A stretch of 64,000 bases of DNA from Cryptomeria japonica (taxonomy: Eukaryota > Streptophyta > Pinopsida > Cupressales > Cupressaceae): contig NC_081411.1 in the NCBI RefSeq assembly GCF_030272615.1, positions 155,272,971-155,336,970 on the forward strand, given 5' to 3'. The position numbers and the translations under genes are program-made. The notes below the pieces were generated by a model, which did not search any database, was not told the origin of the DNA, and saw nothing but the letters and a program-made list of their open reading frames with translations. Each line of letters starts with the position of its first letter. Position 1 is the first letter of the stretch. Positions 1 through 12,285 of the stretch are shown here, one piece after another.

Positions 1-430
1 GGATAAGCTGTTGAGAGGATACACTCAAGCAGGTCCTCTAGGGAAGACTAGAATAGCAGATAGGGCTAGGATTGACAATTCTATGATAGAACATACGTTG
101 CCAATTAGGAAACTATTCAAGAGGACACACTCAAGCAGAGGCCCTAGGATAGGATAGATCAAGGCACTTTGTGATGAATAGTGAGTACCAAGACATAGTA
201 CTTTGTGATGAACAGGGAGTACTAATATGAGAAGCACTTTGTGATGAACAGGGAGTACAAATATGAGCAGCACTTTGTGATGAACAGGGAGTGCAAAACA
301 CGTAGTACTCTATGATGAACAGGGAGTACCACTAGGATATTTGTGATGAACAGTGAGTATCATAAGAACTTAGGATAGTAAGCAGCATTTTGTGATAAAC
401 AGGGAATGCCACTTTAATTGACACAACTGA
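1..430. repeat. Minisatellite, about 36-bp unit, beside the PMD gene
   Basis: From 164 to 411 a unit built on the core gcactttgtgatgaac, followed by aggga and gtac, recurs about seven times, starting near 164, 198, 234, 270, 305, 336 and 385. Spacing is 34-36 bp in the first five copies and irregular in the last two. Before it, a segment near 15-50 (gaggatacactcaagcag) recurs near 121-157. The array lies between the N-terminal end of the PMD gene and the expected 3' LTR of Element A. Confidence 0.8.
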
Positions 431-442
431 TTTGTTTGAATG

Positions 443-2367
443 CAGGAGTACCTACCTATATTGGAGTCATGGGAGAGATTCCCATCAACTTAGAGGTTAC
501 GACTAGAGCTGACATTTGAGGATAGAGCCATGATTGAGGTTATGGGTTTGCGATTCATTCTGTATGTGCCTGAGTTTTAGGCAAACATGGGGTTACTGAC
601 TGCTTTAGCTGAGAGATGGCACTCTGAGACATCATGTTCGATTTGTCAATGGGTGAGATGACAGTCACCTTAGAGGATGTGTACAAGATTCTGAGGATAC
701 TAATCGATGGGGAGTTGATACCCTATGATCGAGATGGAGACAAGGATGCCCTGAGACGAGTGTTTCAAGATCCAAGACTAGAGATGAGGGCGGGACATGT
801 GGCACAGGACACCATGACATGGACAGGATTGGCACTACCATCAGTACTGGCAGGAGTGATCAGTGGGTTCTTGTGTCTAGATAGGGCGACACGAGGGTTG
901 GCTGTGGGCTGAGGTAGCACACTAGAGACACTGGTGACACAACATACTAGATATGCCTAAGGACCTTGCATGCTGGCACATTTGTACTATGAGATCCATC
1001 AGTTTGTATACCATGGATCCATAGGATTGGGCTGCAGAGTGACATTATTACAGGTATGGGCTTATGAGCATCTATCGGTGACCCGACCAATACATTTCAG
1101 AGGTAGGGGCCATGGGTGCAGTTTGGTGCACTTATATGATATGATTACCTCATAGTCGCGGATTGGGAGACTGGAGCATTGGCGTAGGGTCATCGATGAG
1201 ATTGACACTATGGTATGGAGACCATATCGAGAGTGCAAGGCATGGGAGGATGACGCAGTGGAGCTGCCATACACCTTTAGGAGTGTGTATCTGATTGGGC
1301 AGATGCCTTATGTACTGGAGAGGCAGTTGGTTGACAGGGTATGTAGGCAGTTTGGTAGGATTCAGCGGATGCCACGAGGTTCTAAGATGTATGCTCGGAC
1401 ATTCAGGGATTGGGCACACTTCGGGCCATTGTTGTCATATGATTAGGCAGTGATGTAGCTGGTAGAGATGGTGCCCATGTCTTGGGATATGTGGCCAGAG
1501 ATAGAGGATGCAGGGATGGATGCAGAGTATACTGCATATTTGGCTGAGCATCCATTTCTACGACTGACAGACCCAGGGGAGTAGATAGATGGAGATGGTG
1601 GGGGGATGAGGATGATGATAGAGATGGTGGAGGTAGAGGTCGATAGAGGAGGCAGGGGATGATAGGAGAGAGGAGAGTGGCTCCACAGAGAGAGGGTGGG
1701 GAGGAGAGACAGGCTCGGATGGTGAGAGGCCAAGGTGGTTTACCATTATAGGTGCCAGCAACATAGGTTCCCAGATAGGTACATGGAAAGGGATGAGGAC
1801 AGGGGCAGGGGCAGCCATAGGAGTAGCCATAGGTACAAGGGCATGAGCAGCCACATCAGTAGCCACAAGTACAGGGAGGAGAGGAGGAGGAGTAGGATGA
1901 GCTACTGAAGTTGAGGGAGATCTGCCAGGGACAGGCAAATGAGATCCAGGATCTGGAGAGGGAGATAGCTAGGCTCAAGAGATAGATGAGGGACACAGAG
2001 CAGGAGTGGGATCAGGCCATTTAGTGCTATACAGAGGCTTAGATGACACTGAGGGTAGGGAGGCAGGTAGCAGAGGACACAAGAGCTATTTATGCTTATG
2101 TTCTGCAAGCCGGGCAGCAGGTAGGCTACTGGAGAGACCTATACTATGGAGTTGTACCACCAGAGCAATGGGCTAGGAGCTTCCGTAGACCATCGCGGAC
2201 AGCGATGACCATTGGAGGGAGGGACAAGAGATAGGCATCCAGCGGTGGGGTTATGGGTCCTCCACCACCACCAGATAGAGGGGATAAGAGAGATGATCTT
2301 GGGGTGGGTCCTTCCAGGGCTCAGATTCCATCGAGGCCAGGCAACTCCGAGGGAGGGAGTTCATCAT
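443..2367 (+). pseudogene. Plant mobile domain (PMD, aminotransferase-like) protein, degraded, antisense to Element A
   Basis: About 640 codons in several frames. Motifs in order: an N-terminal segment with GLLTALAERWHSET (585-630); the PMD core with MGEMTVTLEDVYKIL (650-695) and a GFLCLDRATRG stretch; LLQVWAYEHLSV-RPI (1045-1090); and VLERQLVDRVCRQFGRIQ (1312-1365), all typical of the PMD family (MAIN/MAIL relatives). A G/Q/P-rich linker follows (1580-1900), then a predicted coiled coil (1900-2060) and a proline-containing tail ending near 2367. There is a frameshift near 632 and TAG stops near 491, 575, 1444, 1456 and 1582, several where CAG would fit. PMD proteins are known both as host silencing factors and as passengers of plant transposons. 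No start codon was identified; the beginning is set by similarity. Confidence 0.75.
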
Positions 2368-4005
2368 AGCCTTAGAGGGCTACCTATGTATCATTTTTGT
2401 ACCATTTTTGTATGATGATGTAGACACCTTCAGGTGATTGTAGCCATATAATTTTGACATCATTGTATCATGACACTTATGATTATATATATGAGATGAT
2501 TCATCTTTTCGGCAGCTATATGGATGTGTACCTATGTGATGAGATGTTTCATGATGTATGTTTCTATGTGATGGTTATGATATGGATGCAAATATGTACA
2601 TGATGGAATGCAATATTTTTGTTTTTTTATGTTTTTAATATGTTATGCCAATGCAAATGTGAATGTATGAAATGTAAATGAATATGATAATGCAAATGTA
2701 AAATGTGCTAATATGTGTTATGTGCAGGATGTAATGCAATTGTGATATTTATATGTATGTATGAAATGCTTAATATGTGGTAATGCAGTTGAAAACTACA
2801 TTAAATGCAAATATTTTTGGCATGTCATTATACTCAGTCATGTGATAGCGAGCTACATGGACTCAAGAAGGATGATGGAAGATAGAAGATATGAAAGTGA
2901 AAGATCTTCTTGTGTGTTATCATCATTGAGCTTTATTATGGAAAGTAGGTTATGACAATCGAGGCATATGTTCGACCCAGAAAGTCATTGTACCCGTTTG
3001 CATGGAGATTAGAAAGTCACAAACAAGGAATGCCCCAGTTCACACTAGACTCTCAATGTCCTCATATCCTTGGACAAGTCATAGTATTACTAAGAGAAAA
3101 TCCACAAACAGCAAAAGAAAAATAGGTGACGATACCCCATCCTCGCCTTTCTAGTCAAAGACATCTTGAAGATAGAATCTCTAGTCTGAGACATCCTGGA
3201 AAAGCTAAAAGACATGTCACCAAAAAGATAAAATCAAAAGAAAATCAAGGCTCGACACCAACATCCACTATAGTCCTCAAGTTTAGTGTCTCTTGTCACT
3301 TGTATAAGTCTTATTTGATTGTGGTCACAATGTTTACTTTCACAAAAAGGATAGATAGCACTGAACCATAATGTTGTCTGAGTCTGTTGAAAGATTGATT
3401 TGTTGAAGCCCATTATTGCTGTTGTGTCTCATCTGAAACTAATTGAATCCATGCAACTAATACTTTAGTGTGGAGAAGATGAAACCTTATTGTAGATTGG
3501 CAATGCAGATGTTGCTTTATTGTGGATTGTGCACGGATAGACTGAAGAAAAGTGGAAGAAACTATACTCCTCAAAACATGTGATGCTCTCAGTTCCACAC
3601 CCATCACTAGACATAGGATTTGCCTTAGCCACATATAGGAGCTGATTTATTATGAATGGAAAGGGGTGAAAAGGAAGGTTTATTATGTATGGCTAACCAA
3701 TCTTGGGTAGATCAATAACAAGCCATGATGGGAATGGGTATGCTTATTATGGATGAAGAGGTTGTGAGTGTGTGCAAAGTGAAGGATGAAATGGAATCCT
3801 GAAGGAGGGAGGAGAAATGTCTCTACGCATGGCGTCAGTGACCCAGTTTTCACCATGGTACTTTCTGAGGGCACCACTGAAGTGGTTTTCACCGTTGGAT
3901 GAAATGGTTTTTTTTTTTTTTTTTTTCAATTTTTTTTTTGATTTTTTTGTATTTTTGAATTTTTTGATTTGTTTTTATATTTTTGAATTTGGATACTCTG
4001 AAGAG
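2368..4005. other. Non-coding spacer between PMD gene and pol of Element A
   Basis: No coding region is supported here. 2450-2800 is rich in ATG, AATG and TGTAT words (repeated atgcaaatg). 3126-3890 is unique-looking sequence. 3908-3990 is a T-rich tract, with about 20 consecutive T followed by TTTTGATTT repeats, which is A-rich in the element's own direction just after the pol stop. No copy of the Element A LTR is present. Confidence 0.6.
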
Positions 4006-5262
4006 CTATGTGTAAAACCTGCGAAGGTTCATTCTGTTGATAGGACCCTCCAAAGGTTCACCCTCTGTGGTTGAGAGCTGATATGCACCAGATCCATAGG
4101 CTGTTATAATGATGTAAGGACCAAGCTAGTTTGGTTCGAACTTGCCCTTCTTCTCTCTGTCTTGCTGATTTTTAGGATTTTCTCTGAGAACCAAGTCACC
4201 TACCTCAAATTTCCAAGGCTTGACTTTATGATTGTAGCTGCGACTCATTCGTTGTTGATAAGCCTTGAGGTGATTAAAAGCAGTTTGTCTTCGTTCATCC
4301 AATAGTTCAAGTTCTTGTAAGCGAGAGACCCTGTAGTCTTCATCATTGATAATGTTTTGAAAAGATAGTCGCAAAGAGGGTAACTTGACCTCAATAGGAA
4401 AGATAGCTTCAGTGCCGTATACAAGTGAATAGAGTGTAGCACCTTTAGGTGTTCAGATGCTTGTGCGGTAAGCCCAAAGTGCAAGATTAAGTTGGATATG
4501 CCAATTGCGGCCAACGTCGTCGACTGTCTTTTACAGGATTTTAAGGATTGTTTTATTAGATGCCTCAGCTTGACCATTACCTTAGGGGTAATAAGGTGTG
4601 GAAAAATGATGTGTAATATGGAAGCGGTCATAGAGTTCACAAACATCCTGATTTTTGAAGGGACACCCGTTATCGGTGATGATGGAAACAGGAATACCGT
4701 ATCGACAAATGATATAGTTGAGAATGAATGTAGCAATTTGTTTTCCAGTGACTTGTGTAAAAGGCACCACTTCGATCTAGTTTGTGAAATACTCCGTGGC
4801 AATGATGATGAACTTATGACGATTGGAGGAAGGAGGGTGAATCTTACCTATGAGATTGAGTCCCCACTGACAAAAGGGCCAAGGAGTTGCCATTGGTTGA
4901 AGTTCTTTTGCTAGTGCATGAATGAGGTCTCCATGAATTTGACACTGCTTACATTTCTTGACAAACTAATATGAGTCTTTTTCCATATTGGGCTAGTAAT
5001 ACTCAGTCAGAATGAGTTTCTTGTCCAAGGTAGGACCACTAGAATGTGGACCACATATCCCTTCATGAACTTCATGTAACACAATCTGAGATTTGTCCCC
5101 TCTTAAACATCTAAGAAGAGTGCCATCTAGACCTCAACTATATAAGATATCGGCTAAAATGACGTATCGAGAAGATTGGCGAATGAAAGTGCGACGTTGG
5201 TTATTGGATAGGTCAGGAGGAAGGGTATTGTCACTAAGGTATGTGAAAATAGAACCATATAA
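4006..5262 (-). pseudogene. Element A integrase (Ty3/gypsy), degraded
   Basis: Last domain of the gag-pol polyprotein, which splices element cDNA into the genome. An HHCC-type region is visible with CKQCQIHGDL (about 4910-4960), followed by the catalytic core with NLIGKIHPP (first acidic residue replaced: Asn where DLIG or DIIG is usual), IITDNGCPF (second Asp, 4665-4690) and QAEASNK (Glu, about 4540). The C-terminal part holds FEVGDLVLR (4190-4215) and ends with a GPY...GAYQL module and RRFYT before the stop at 4006. In-frame stops include TAA at the usual PQGNGQ position (4580s) and TAG where a Trp is usual (about 4131). Trp and Gln codons lost to TAG/TAA fit cytosine deamination. The family call is strong. 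Confidence 0.88.
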
Positions 5263-6009
5263 CTAGGACTTAGGACCGATGACACATATCATCTCAGTAG
5301 GAGTGATCTCATATGAGGGAACCAAAAGGTTATCCACCAAGAACTCATAGTGGGTCTCATTCTGCGGTAGATCAATTAGTGAAGCAATTGTAGCCATAGC
5401 ATCTGTGGCTCGATTCTGCTCTCTTGGTATCTGCTCAAAGTCTAACTTCATGAAATGTTGTTTTAGGTCATCCACCATTCTTTTGTAAGGCATTAATTTC
5501 TCATCCTTTGTTTGGTAGGCATCAGTCACTTGATGAATTACAAGTTGAGAGTCCCCAAAAACATGAAGCTCTTGGATCTTCCACTGAACTGCAATCCGTA
5601 ATCTAGTTGTTAATGCTTCGTATTCTGCTATGTTATTAGTGCATGGAAATGATAATCGATATGATTTTGGTATGGAATCCCCTTGAGGTGTTATGAAGAG
5701 GATACTAGCTCCTGCCCCATGTTGTGTGTATGAGCTATCAAAGTATAGGTACCAAGACTTTGCGTGTGACACTGTCAAGATGGATTCATCTGGGAATTCT
5801 GAAGTTAAAGGAACATCATCTATCATGGGAGCATTTGCTAATTGATCTGCGATGGCTTGTCCTTTTATTGCTTTTCTGTCCACATACTCAATGTCGAATT
5901 CACTCAAGAGCATCACCCATTTAGCTAGTCGCCTAATAAGCGTTGCCTTAGTGAGAAGGTATTTCAATGGATCGATCCTTGTGACCAACTTAGTTTTATG
6001 AGTTAGCAT
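5263..6009 (-). pseudogene. Element A second (archaeal-type) RNase H
   Basis: A 248-codon open stretch. It begins with the RT/RNase H connection (TKLVTRIDPLKYLL, AKWVMLLSEFDIEY) and then a separate RNase H fold: WYLYFDSSYTQHGAGASI (about 5685-5740), NNIAEYEAL (5610s), LHVFGDSQLVI (about 5540) and IPREQNRATDAMA (about 5400). This duplicated, archaeal-type RNase H between the retroviral-type RNase H and integrase is characteristic of the Tat lineage. The D, E, D and D positions of the active site are all present. It continues in the same frame as RT and integrase. Confidence 0.88.
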
Positions 6010-6015
6010 GTAATG

Positions 6016-6540
6016 TCATAATTTCTGTGAAGGAAGGACCACAGCGATACACGCACGCTTGATTGGTGTGTAGTTTAGCTCATATCCCACCAATGTGCGA
6101 CTAATGTAGTAGACTATCTTTTCTTTGCCCTCAGCAACCTGTTGTGCTAAGACTGCCCCCAGTGTTGTTGAAGTAACTGATATGTATAGTAATAGAGGTT
6201 GATCTGAAACTGGTGGCATCAAAACTGGCGGATTCAGAAGATAATCTTTGAGTGTCTGGAAAGCTTGTTGACAATTATCATCCCATTTGAATTTGATGTT
6301 TTTATGTAGCAAGTGCTGAAAAGGATTACATTTATCTGCAAGTTGTGCTATGAATCTTCATATGGACTGGAGTCTCCCTTGTAAAGATCGAAGTTGATTG
6401 ATGTTTCATGGTGGTTGCATCTCTAGGATGGCCTTGACTTTTGCAGGATTGGCTTCAATTCCTCTTTTTGATACAATGAATCCTAGGAGCTTCTCGGAGG
6501 TTACTCCAAAGACACATTTCTTGGGGTTTAATCTTAATTT
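6016..6540 (-). pseudogene. Element A RT thumb/connection and first RNase H
   Basis: Codes for the end of RT and the retroviral-type RNase H that degrades RNA in the RNA/DNA hybrid. Visible parts are FKWDDNCQQAFQTLKDYL (about 6235-6290), PLLLYISVTSTTLGAVLAQ (6155-6210), VYYISRTLVGYELNYTPIKR (6055-6120) and a truncated ACIAVVLPSQKL. The usual first Asp (YxxAS or YxDAS) is replaced by the SVTS context, so activity is doubtful even without the stops. The upstream stretch 6313-6540 carries stop codons. Confidence 0.8.
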
Positions 6541-7083
6541 TTATTTTTCCAACCGATCAAAGATGACTGAAAGTATGTCCAAATGTCTATCTCTATCTAT
6601 TGATTTTCTCAAGAGGTCGTCAACATAATCTTCCACAGTAACGTGCATGAGATCATGAAAGATAGTAGTCATGGCTCTTTGATATGTAGTGCTTGCATTT
6701 TTTAGCCCAAAGGGAATGACATTCCAACAGAAAGTTCCCCAAGGACAAGTGAATGCTATTTTGTGCTGATCCTCAGATGCGATTTTTATTTGATTATAAC
6801 CAGAGAATCCATCCATCAAAGATAACATTGCATGACCTGCTGTGAGATTTACAATCAAATCTATGTTTGGTAATGCGAAGTCATCCTTAGGACAAGCTTT
6901 GTTGATGTCTCTGAAGTCTGTACATATTCTGATTCTATGATCTAGTTTACTGATAGGCACTAAGTTGGAGATCCATTTAGGATAATCAATTGGGCGTATG
7001 AATCCGACATCCAATAATTTTTCAAGCTTTGCCTTGACTAATAATGCCACTTGTGGATGCATCTTTCTTAATTTTTGTTTCAC
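6541..7083 (-). pseudogene. Element A reverse transcriptase core
   Basis: 180 open codons of a Ty3/gypsy RT. Motifs in order are AKLEKLLDVGFIRPI, IRICTDFRDINKACPKD (about 6885-6935), SLMDGFSGYNQI (about 6790-6825), FGLKNASTTYQRAM (about 6675-6710) and the catalytic YVDDLL (about 6620-6640). The YVDD box is intact. The stretch ends at a stop at 6541. It is in the same frame as the two RNase H domains and integrase. Sequence context (KDDFALPNIDLIV) is typical of Tat elements. Confidence 0.92.
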
Positions 7084-8430
7084 TGGTTTTCCCCCGGTTT
7101 AACTGTCAAATGATGCATTACTAAATCTGGATCCAATCCAGGCATATCAGCATATGACCATGCAAAATTGATTTGTCACTCTGTGAAGAAACTTATGAAC
7201 TTTGATCTTTCTGTCTCTATCAATGATTGAGCCAAGAATATGTTATGTGGACTTTCTTCTGTACCAATGTTTGTTTTGATGGTTTCCTCTACCAACATAG
7301 ATGATTTTTCTTCATAGGATGCTGGGAGAATGTTGAGCCTTCCATCCTCAGGTGTCTTAGAGAGGTTTTTCCCCTATGATACGTCCTTTCTTTTTATGTT
7401 TTTGGAATCAAACAGTGCCACAAGGTGGTTTTCACCATAAGACCCTTGATTTGTTTTTATTTTTATATTTTTTACGATTGGAAGGCCTGACACCCTCACC
7501 AAAATATGCCATGCTGTTGAGTTCTATAGTGTATCCTGCTTTATTGTCCCTAGGGGGAAGATCATCTCGTATGCCTAGATAATCAATAAAGGCATCATCA
7601 TTTTGGAATGTGTCGAATTGTGCAGGTCCTTCATTGTCCCAGTCAATAAGTTGGTGGTGAACAAGGGGAAGGGCTTTGATCTCTTCAAAGTTAGCAGGGC
7701 TAAGAGTGAAAATGTAGTTATACTCAGGTATGTTGAGGTAATCATCGATGTCATCATTGGCACTCTCCTCATCTATCTTGATCATGAATGAATCCAAATT
7801 ATCATCACTAGTAGGGCATTTTGGGACAGGTGTTCTCACTCTATGTGATTTCGACCTAGAACCTAGAGGCAAGGACTGTATGGAGTCCTCAGGGGTTGTT
7901 TCTTGACCAAGTTTGAATTTTTTATAAAATTCTTCTTCTTCTATGGGTTCACCTGGTTCTCTAAATGTCTCGATGAGTTCATAGTCACTGGAGGATTTGT
8001 CCAAATCCCATTCCCATTCATTGGAGTCTGTGGAATAGCAATTCTCTTGTTGATTTCTGGGAGCTTTGATTTGTAATGCTTCTTCTGTCTTTTGAGAATT
8101 TACCTTGGAAGTCATGAAACCAAGTCCTTTAGAGCATTCCTTTTTGAATGTCAATTCCGGTTGTAAAGGTTCAATGATGCCTTCCTTTCTTAAGCCAAGA
8201 GGACTTTTACCATCATACCCAAATTTTTTTAGGATCTTGAATCCTTTGCCATATTTTTCACATGGTAGGCTGATGTGATCTTGTGTATCATTTTCTGGGT
8301 CTCTGTAAAGCATTTTGTATAACTCTTCTTCTTCCAGTTCACCCCATCTTTGAAATATAGTAGGATCACATTTGAGTATAATGATAGATACCTACTTATT
8401 AGGATGTGGTCTTCCATATTCTTTCGGTGA
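7084..8430 (-). pseudogene. Element A linker with G-patch-like domain between protease and RT
   Basis: A 293-codon open stretch (8313-7432), then a degraded joint to RT. Near its start is GKGFKILKKFGYDGKSPLGL followed by KEGI and, about 20 residues on, KGLGF (8245-8110). The pattern of glycines (GaxxGxGLG, then G, then GLG) matches a G-patch, a domain binding nucleic acid or RNA helicases. The rest is acidic, with EPIEEEEF, many Asp/Glu residues and a FEEIKALPLV segment. G-patch domains also occur next to protease in some retroviruses and retroelements, so the position fits. The G-patch call is by eye. Confidence 0.6.
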
Positions 8431-8462
8431 ACTCATAACTTATTGTAAATACATGGTTTGAT

Positions 8463-9575
8463 TCAAAGTATATTCACCCATGCCCTCGAAGGTTTTAATG
8501 ATTCAAGATCAATGTATGCTGAAGAAGGGACAACTTCCCTATTACTTGGAATGATCGTCTCAATTTTCGGTCTCAAGTTATTGCAGTATATGAATGGATT
8601 AGGATCACCATTAACTGTTATTTCAACTCCGTTGCGAGGAAACTTAATGCATTGGTGATATGTAGATGGGACTGCCCTCATTTCATGAATCCAAGGACAT
8701 CCTAGTAATATATTGTATGTGAGATCTAGGTCTAGGACTTGACAAACCACATCCTTTGTAACTGGACCAACTCTAAGAGGCAAGGTGATTGTGCCTTTGG
8801 ATGAAAGCTCTTCATCATCATATTCCTTGATGGTAATTTTGTTTGTAGAATTCACAACTTTATCAGAATATCCCAATTTTTTAATAGTGTTCAATGTACA
8901 AATGTTTAGACCTGCTCCTCCACCTATCAGGACCTGTTTTATTCGATTTTTGTGTATGAAGGCTTCAATGTGTAATGGTGCATTATGTGGCTGACTTACA
9001 GAGGCGACATCGGCTTCTGTGAATGTAAGGGAGTGTGGAATGGAAAGATATCCCACCATGGCTTGAAACTGGTCCACGTTCAGATCAGTAGGGACAGTAG
9101 TGTCTCTCAAGATTTTGTCAAGAATATCTTTATGTGCAGGGGATATGCGTAAGAGCTCAAGGATTGAGATAAGCGTGGGTGTCTTCCCCAACTATTCTAC
9201 AAGGTCATACTCAGGCTTGGTTGATGAGGAAGTGGTGTTTTTAGCTGGAGCACCTTGCAAAGTGAATTTACCTCGATGAGTTGTAACATTACATTCAGAG
9301 GTAGGTTCGGAAGAAGATCCAATGCCTTTTAGGAAAATCTTGGGTCTTTGGGTAGAATTGTCAGGCGTTTTGTCCTTGATGATAATGGTAGAGACATAAT
9401 TGTCCATCGAAATGTGATTGATAGTTGAATCATAGTTATAAGATGCTCTGGTATAGTTGGTTTGGTCATCTATGGCTGTAGCTTTTCCCTTGTCATGTTT
9501 TTCGGAATGGTTCTTTAAACATCTCATGTTCTTGATTGGATGAGTGTCCTTCAATCTCAATGTCACCTCTATCAA
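8463..9575 (-). pseudogene. Element A retropepsin-like protease region
   Basis: Two open stretches in one frame (9575-9192 and 9191-8463) separated by one stop. A helical segment LGKTPTLISILELLRISPAH-DILDKIL leads to the protease: RIKQVLIGGGAGLNI (about 8905-8945), then VCQVLDLDLTYNILLGCPWIH (about 8700-8755) and AVPSTYHQCIKFP, a hallmark arrangement of Tat proteases. The active-site triplet, normally D-G-G/S or D-S/T-G, reads G-G-G; the catalytic Asp codon is GGT (one A-to-G change from GAT). A frameshift separates it from the zinc finger near 9505 and another from the next domain. Confidence 0.82.
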
Positions 9576-11498
9576 TAAGATCTTGTATGATGTTCTTTAG
9601 TCGATGACAATTACCTATTTTATGACCTTTTCTCTTATGAAATTCACAATATTCATCACCATTCCACCAATTCAGTTTGACCTTTGGCTCATATGGAGGA
9701 AAATATGGAATTGTTATTATTTTGTTTGCCACTAGCTTTTTGAAGACTGATTCAAGTGGTTCTCCCAATGGAGTTTACTTCCTTCATGACTTTGAAGTTG
9801 TTTGAGTGTTCACTTGATTGTTTGTAGAGGTTGATCCAGAAAAAATGATTTTGGGTCGTACCGTATTGGCATCCACAACACCATCATTGATTGTGTTCTT
9901 GTTTTTATTCCAAAATCTTGACTTATCTTTTCCTTTAAAGTCATCTTTCTTTTCCTTGAATATCTTAATGACTCTTTGTTCAATTAGTACTTTCGCTGTT
10001 GCTAAGCCCTTTTCAATGACGTCCTTGAAGGTGGACGAACAAGCTTTTCTTAGGTCATAACCAATGTCTTTGTTAACATTCTAAGTGAACATCTCTACCA
10101 TTTTTTTTGTGGAATTTCACAAGAGCATCTATTGGCTAGATTCCTCCATCTTTGTAAAAATGATGAAAAAGATTCTCCATCCTTTTGTTTTGTGTTGCAC
10201 AAGGTAGTGACCGATATGTCTGTCTCTATGTTGTATGAGAAATGTTGAATAAATGCCTCTGCTAAGTCACCCCATGACTTAATTACAAGTGGGAGTTGGG
10301 TGAACCATTCCATAGATTGATCACCTAAGCTCTGTGGGAATAATCTCATCAAATATGTCTCTTCTACTACTACCTCAATGCAAGCTATGAAAAATTGTCT
10401 TATATGTGCCTTAGGATCTCCTTTTCCTCTATACTTATCAAACTTAGGTGTCACAAAGTGTGTAGGAAATGGAGGCATTGGAATGATTTTGTCAAATGGA
10501 TAGGGACATATGTCTCTCATTGTGTAAGTTAGCTTCGGTGTATTTATGTCCTCCATTTTCTTTTGTAAGTCTCTGATTTGTTGTTCCAAATTATTCTTAG
10601 GTGGAGACCGACTTCTTGGACCATACCCCATGCCTGAGCCACCGGGTGGGGGAAGAGCATGTTGCATATATGGATGATATTGATCATACACATGTTCATA
10701 TGGAGGAGGTATATCGTGATGCTACATGTATGGACCACCCAGTATAGAGTCATGATGAGGAATGGAATATCTACTTTGTCCTTGTATACCATACTCTATA
10801 GGAATGTCATGAGTTTGTTCTAGTGTGTTGCCCCCAAATTTGACATGGGGTTTCCTTGTGTCCAAATTTTGAACATGCCTTTGGATATCCAATTGCTTTG
10901 GTGGTTGATCCTTAGCATTCGTATGTGATTGAGTATATTTTTCTGCATAAGACTTCCATAATGGTTTGCAAAGGTGAGTATCATATGCTTGACCATGTGT
11001 GTATGGGACCTCTAGTTTTTGAAACAAAGATAATGGTAATTCAGGCACCATATGTGGTCCTCTATTACCTCCACTATTAGGCCTCCTTTGATCCATGTTG
11101 AGGTGAGGTGTTTGCAAAGGTCGATTTTCCATTATTTGAGACATGTCAAAATCATGAGGGATCTTGGCTCCACTTTGTGCCATCACTTGTAAGAAATATT
11201 GTCTATCCCTTCAGATTATTTCCTCAACCAATCTATTGAAACAGGGATCCATAATGGTGTCTTCCACTTCTGCTGAATGTACAGAAAAGTTGTCCATATT
11301 GTCATTGTGTGTATCATTGTTGTTTGTAGTGTCCATGTTCTCAATATTTGGATTGTTTCTATAAGCATCCATGTCAGGTAATGTAGTATGATTAGAATTG
11401 AAAAAGATATCATTGTCAAATTCATAGGAAATCATGTTTGCGGACTCTTGAGCCTCTTTAGTTTCTCTCCTAGATTTTTTGGAATGGGTTTCAACCAT
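9493..11498 (-). pseudogene. Element A gag (capsid and zinc-finger)
   Basis: Starts at the ATG at 11498 (a Lys/Arg/Glu-rich beginning), giving a poorly conserved, Asn-rich N-terminal part. The capsid (retrotrans-gag) fold is at 10691-10095, with KFDKYRGKGDPKAHI, LMRLFPQSLGDQSMEWFTQLP and FSYNIETDI. A single-base change in an A-run at about 10101-10108 shifts the frame. A C-x2-H-x4-H-x4-C finger (CEFHKRKGHKIGNC) lies at about 9625-9668 and is followed by LKNIIQDLIDRG, typical of Tat gag. In-frame stops are TGA at 11211, TAG at 10722 and TAG near 10080. Gag forms the virus-like particle that packages element RNA. Confidence 0.85.
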
Positions 11499-12009
11499 GA
11501 ATTAGGTATTGACCAAGATGTGTGAGACTAGATCATAATGGAAAGATATGAAAGACCAAGAGTTGGATGTAATGTAAATGAATCTGAGGTTTACTTGCAA
11601 TGTCCAAAGTGTAAGACCAAGTATGTATGTAGTAGAGTAGGTGTGACATCCAAAGAGATGATAGTTTTTCTTGATGAGGTAAGTTGACCTTGACTCTAAG
11701 TAAGACCAAATGAGACCCAAAGGTGATAGACCTTGATGAGGGACCACTTAGCAAAATGTTGTTGTATGTAGTGTGTTGACAAAGTTTGATGAGGACAAGC
11801 AAGTGACCTTTTGACTGAAGTTTAGACAAATGTGAATGAAATGTAAGGTGTAAAGCAATGATGGACTTTGTGAGACCCAAAGACAGGTTGAATGCTAGAT
11901 GAAAACCCAGAGAGATACCTAGGAAGCTCAATAAGTCTGAAACTGACTGTTCTTTGTTTGCTAGATTATGAAAGTTTTCAATTCTGAACACAGACATGCC
12001 TGTATACTT

Positions 12010-12285
12010 CACTGACGCGCTCAAATGACACAGACGTTATTCTGTCAGACACAGATGCGCTCAAATGACATAGACGTTATTCTGTCAGACACAGATGTTA
12101 TTCTGTCAGACACAGACGCGCTTAAATGACACAGACGTGGTTTTTTCAGACACAGACGCATTTCTGAGATGTTGTAAGTGCAATGTTACTCAAGAGAACA
12201 CATACGCGTTTCTACCCTTCATAGATGCAGTTATATGACACAGACATGGTTCTGTCAGACACAGACGCGTTTCTGAAAACTTTGT
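12010..12285. repeat. Short degenerate repeats, core cacagacgcg, block 1
   Basis: Units of roughly 20-45 bp built on acacagacgcg or acagacgtgg followed by ttctgtcag. CpG positions vary as cg/tg/ca between copies, as expected if methylated cytosines have decayed. The same core recurs in block 2 at 13445-13700. Confidence 0.65.

Noticed and set aside
164-411. Short repeats with regular spacing, considered as a CRISPR-like array
   Set aside because: Repeats and spacers are contiguous minisatellite units with similar sequence throughout, in a plant transposon context.
1150-1938. Minus-strand Pro/Ser-rich frames opposite the PMD gene
   Set aside because: Shadows of the G/Q-rich PMD linker on the plus strand; no domain and no conserved start.
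2415-2430. tgtagacacctt, like the start of the Element A LTR
   Set aside because: It is on the opposite strand to Element A, the similarity stops after about 12 bases, and no LTR-like sequence follows.
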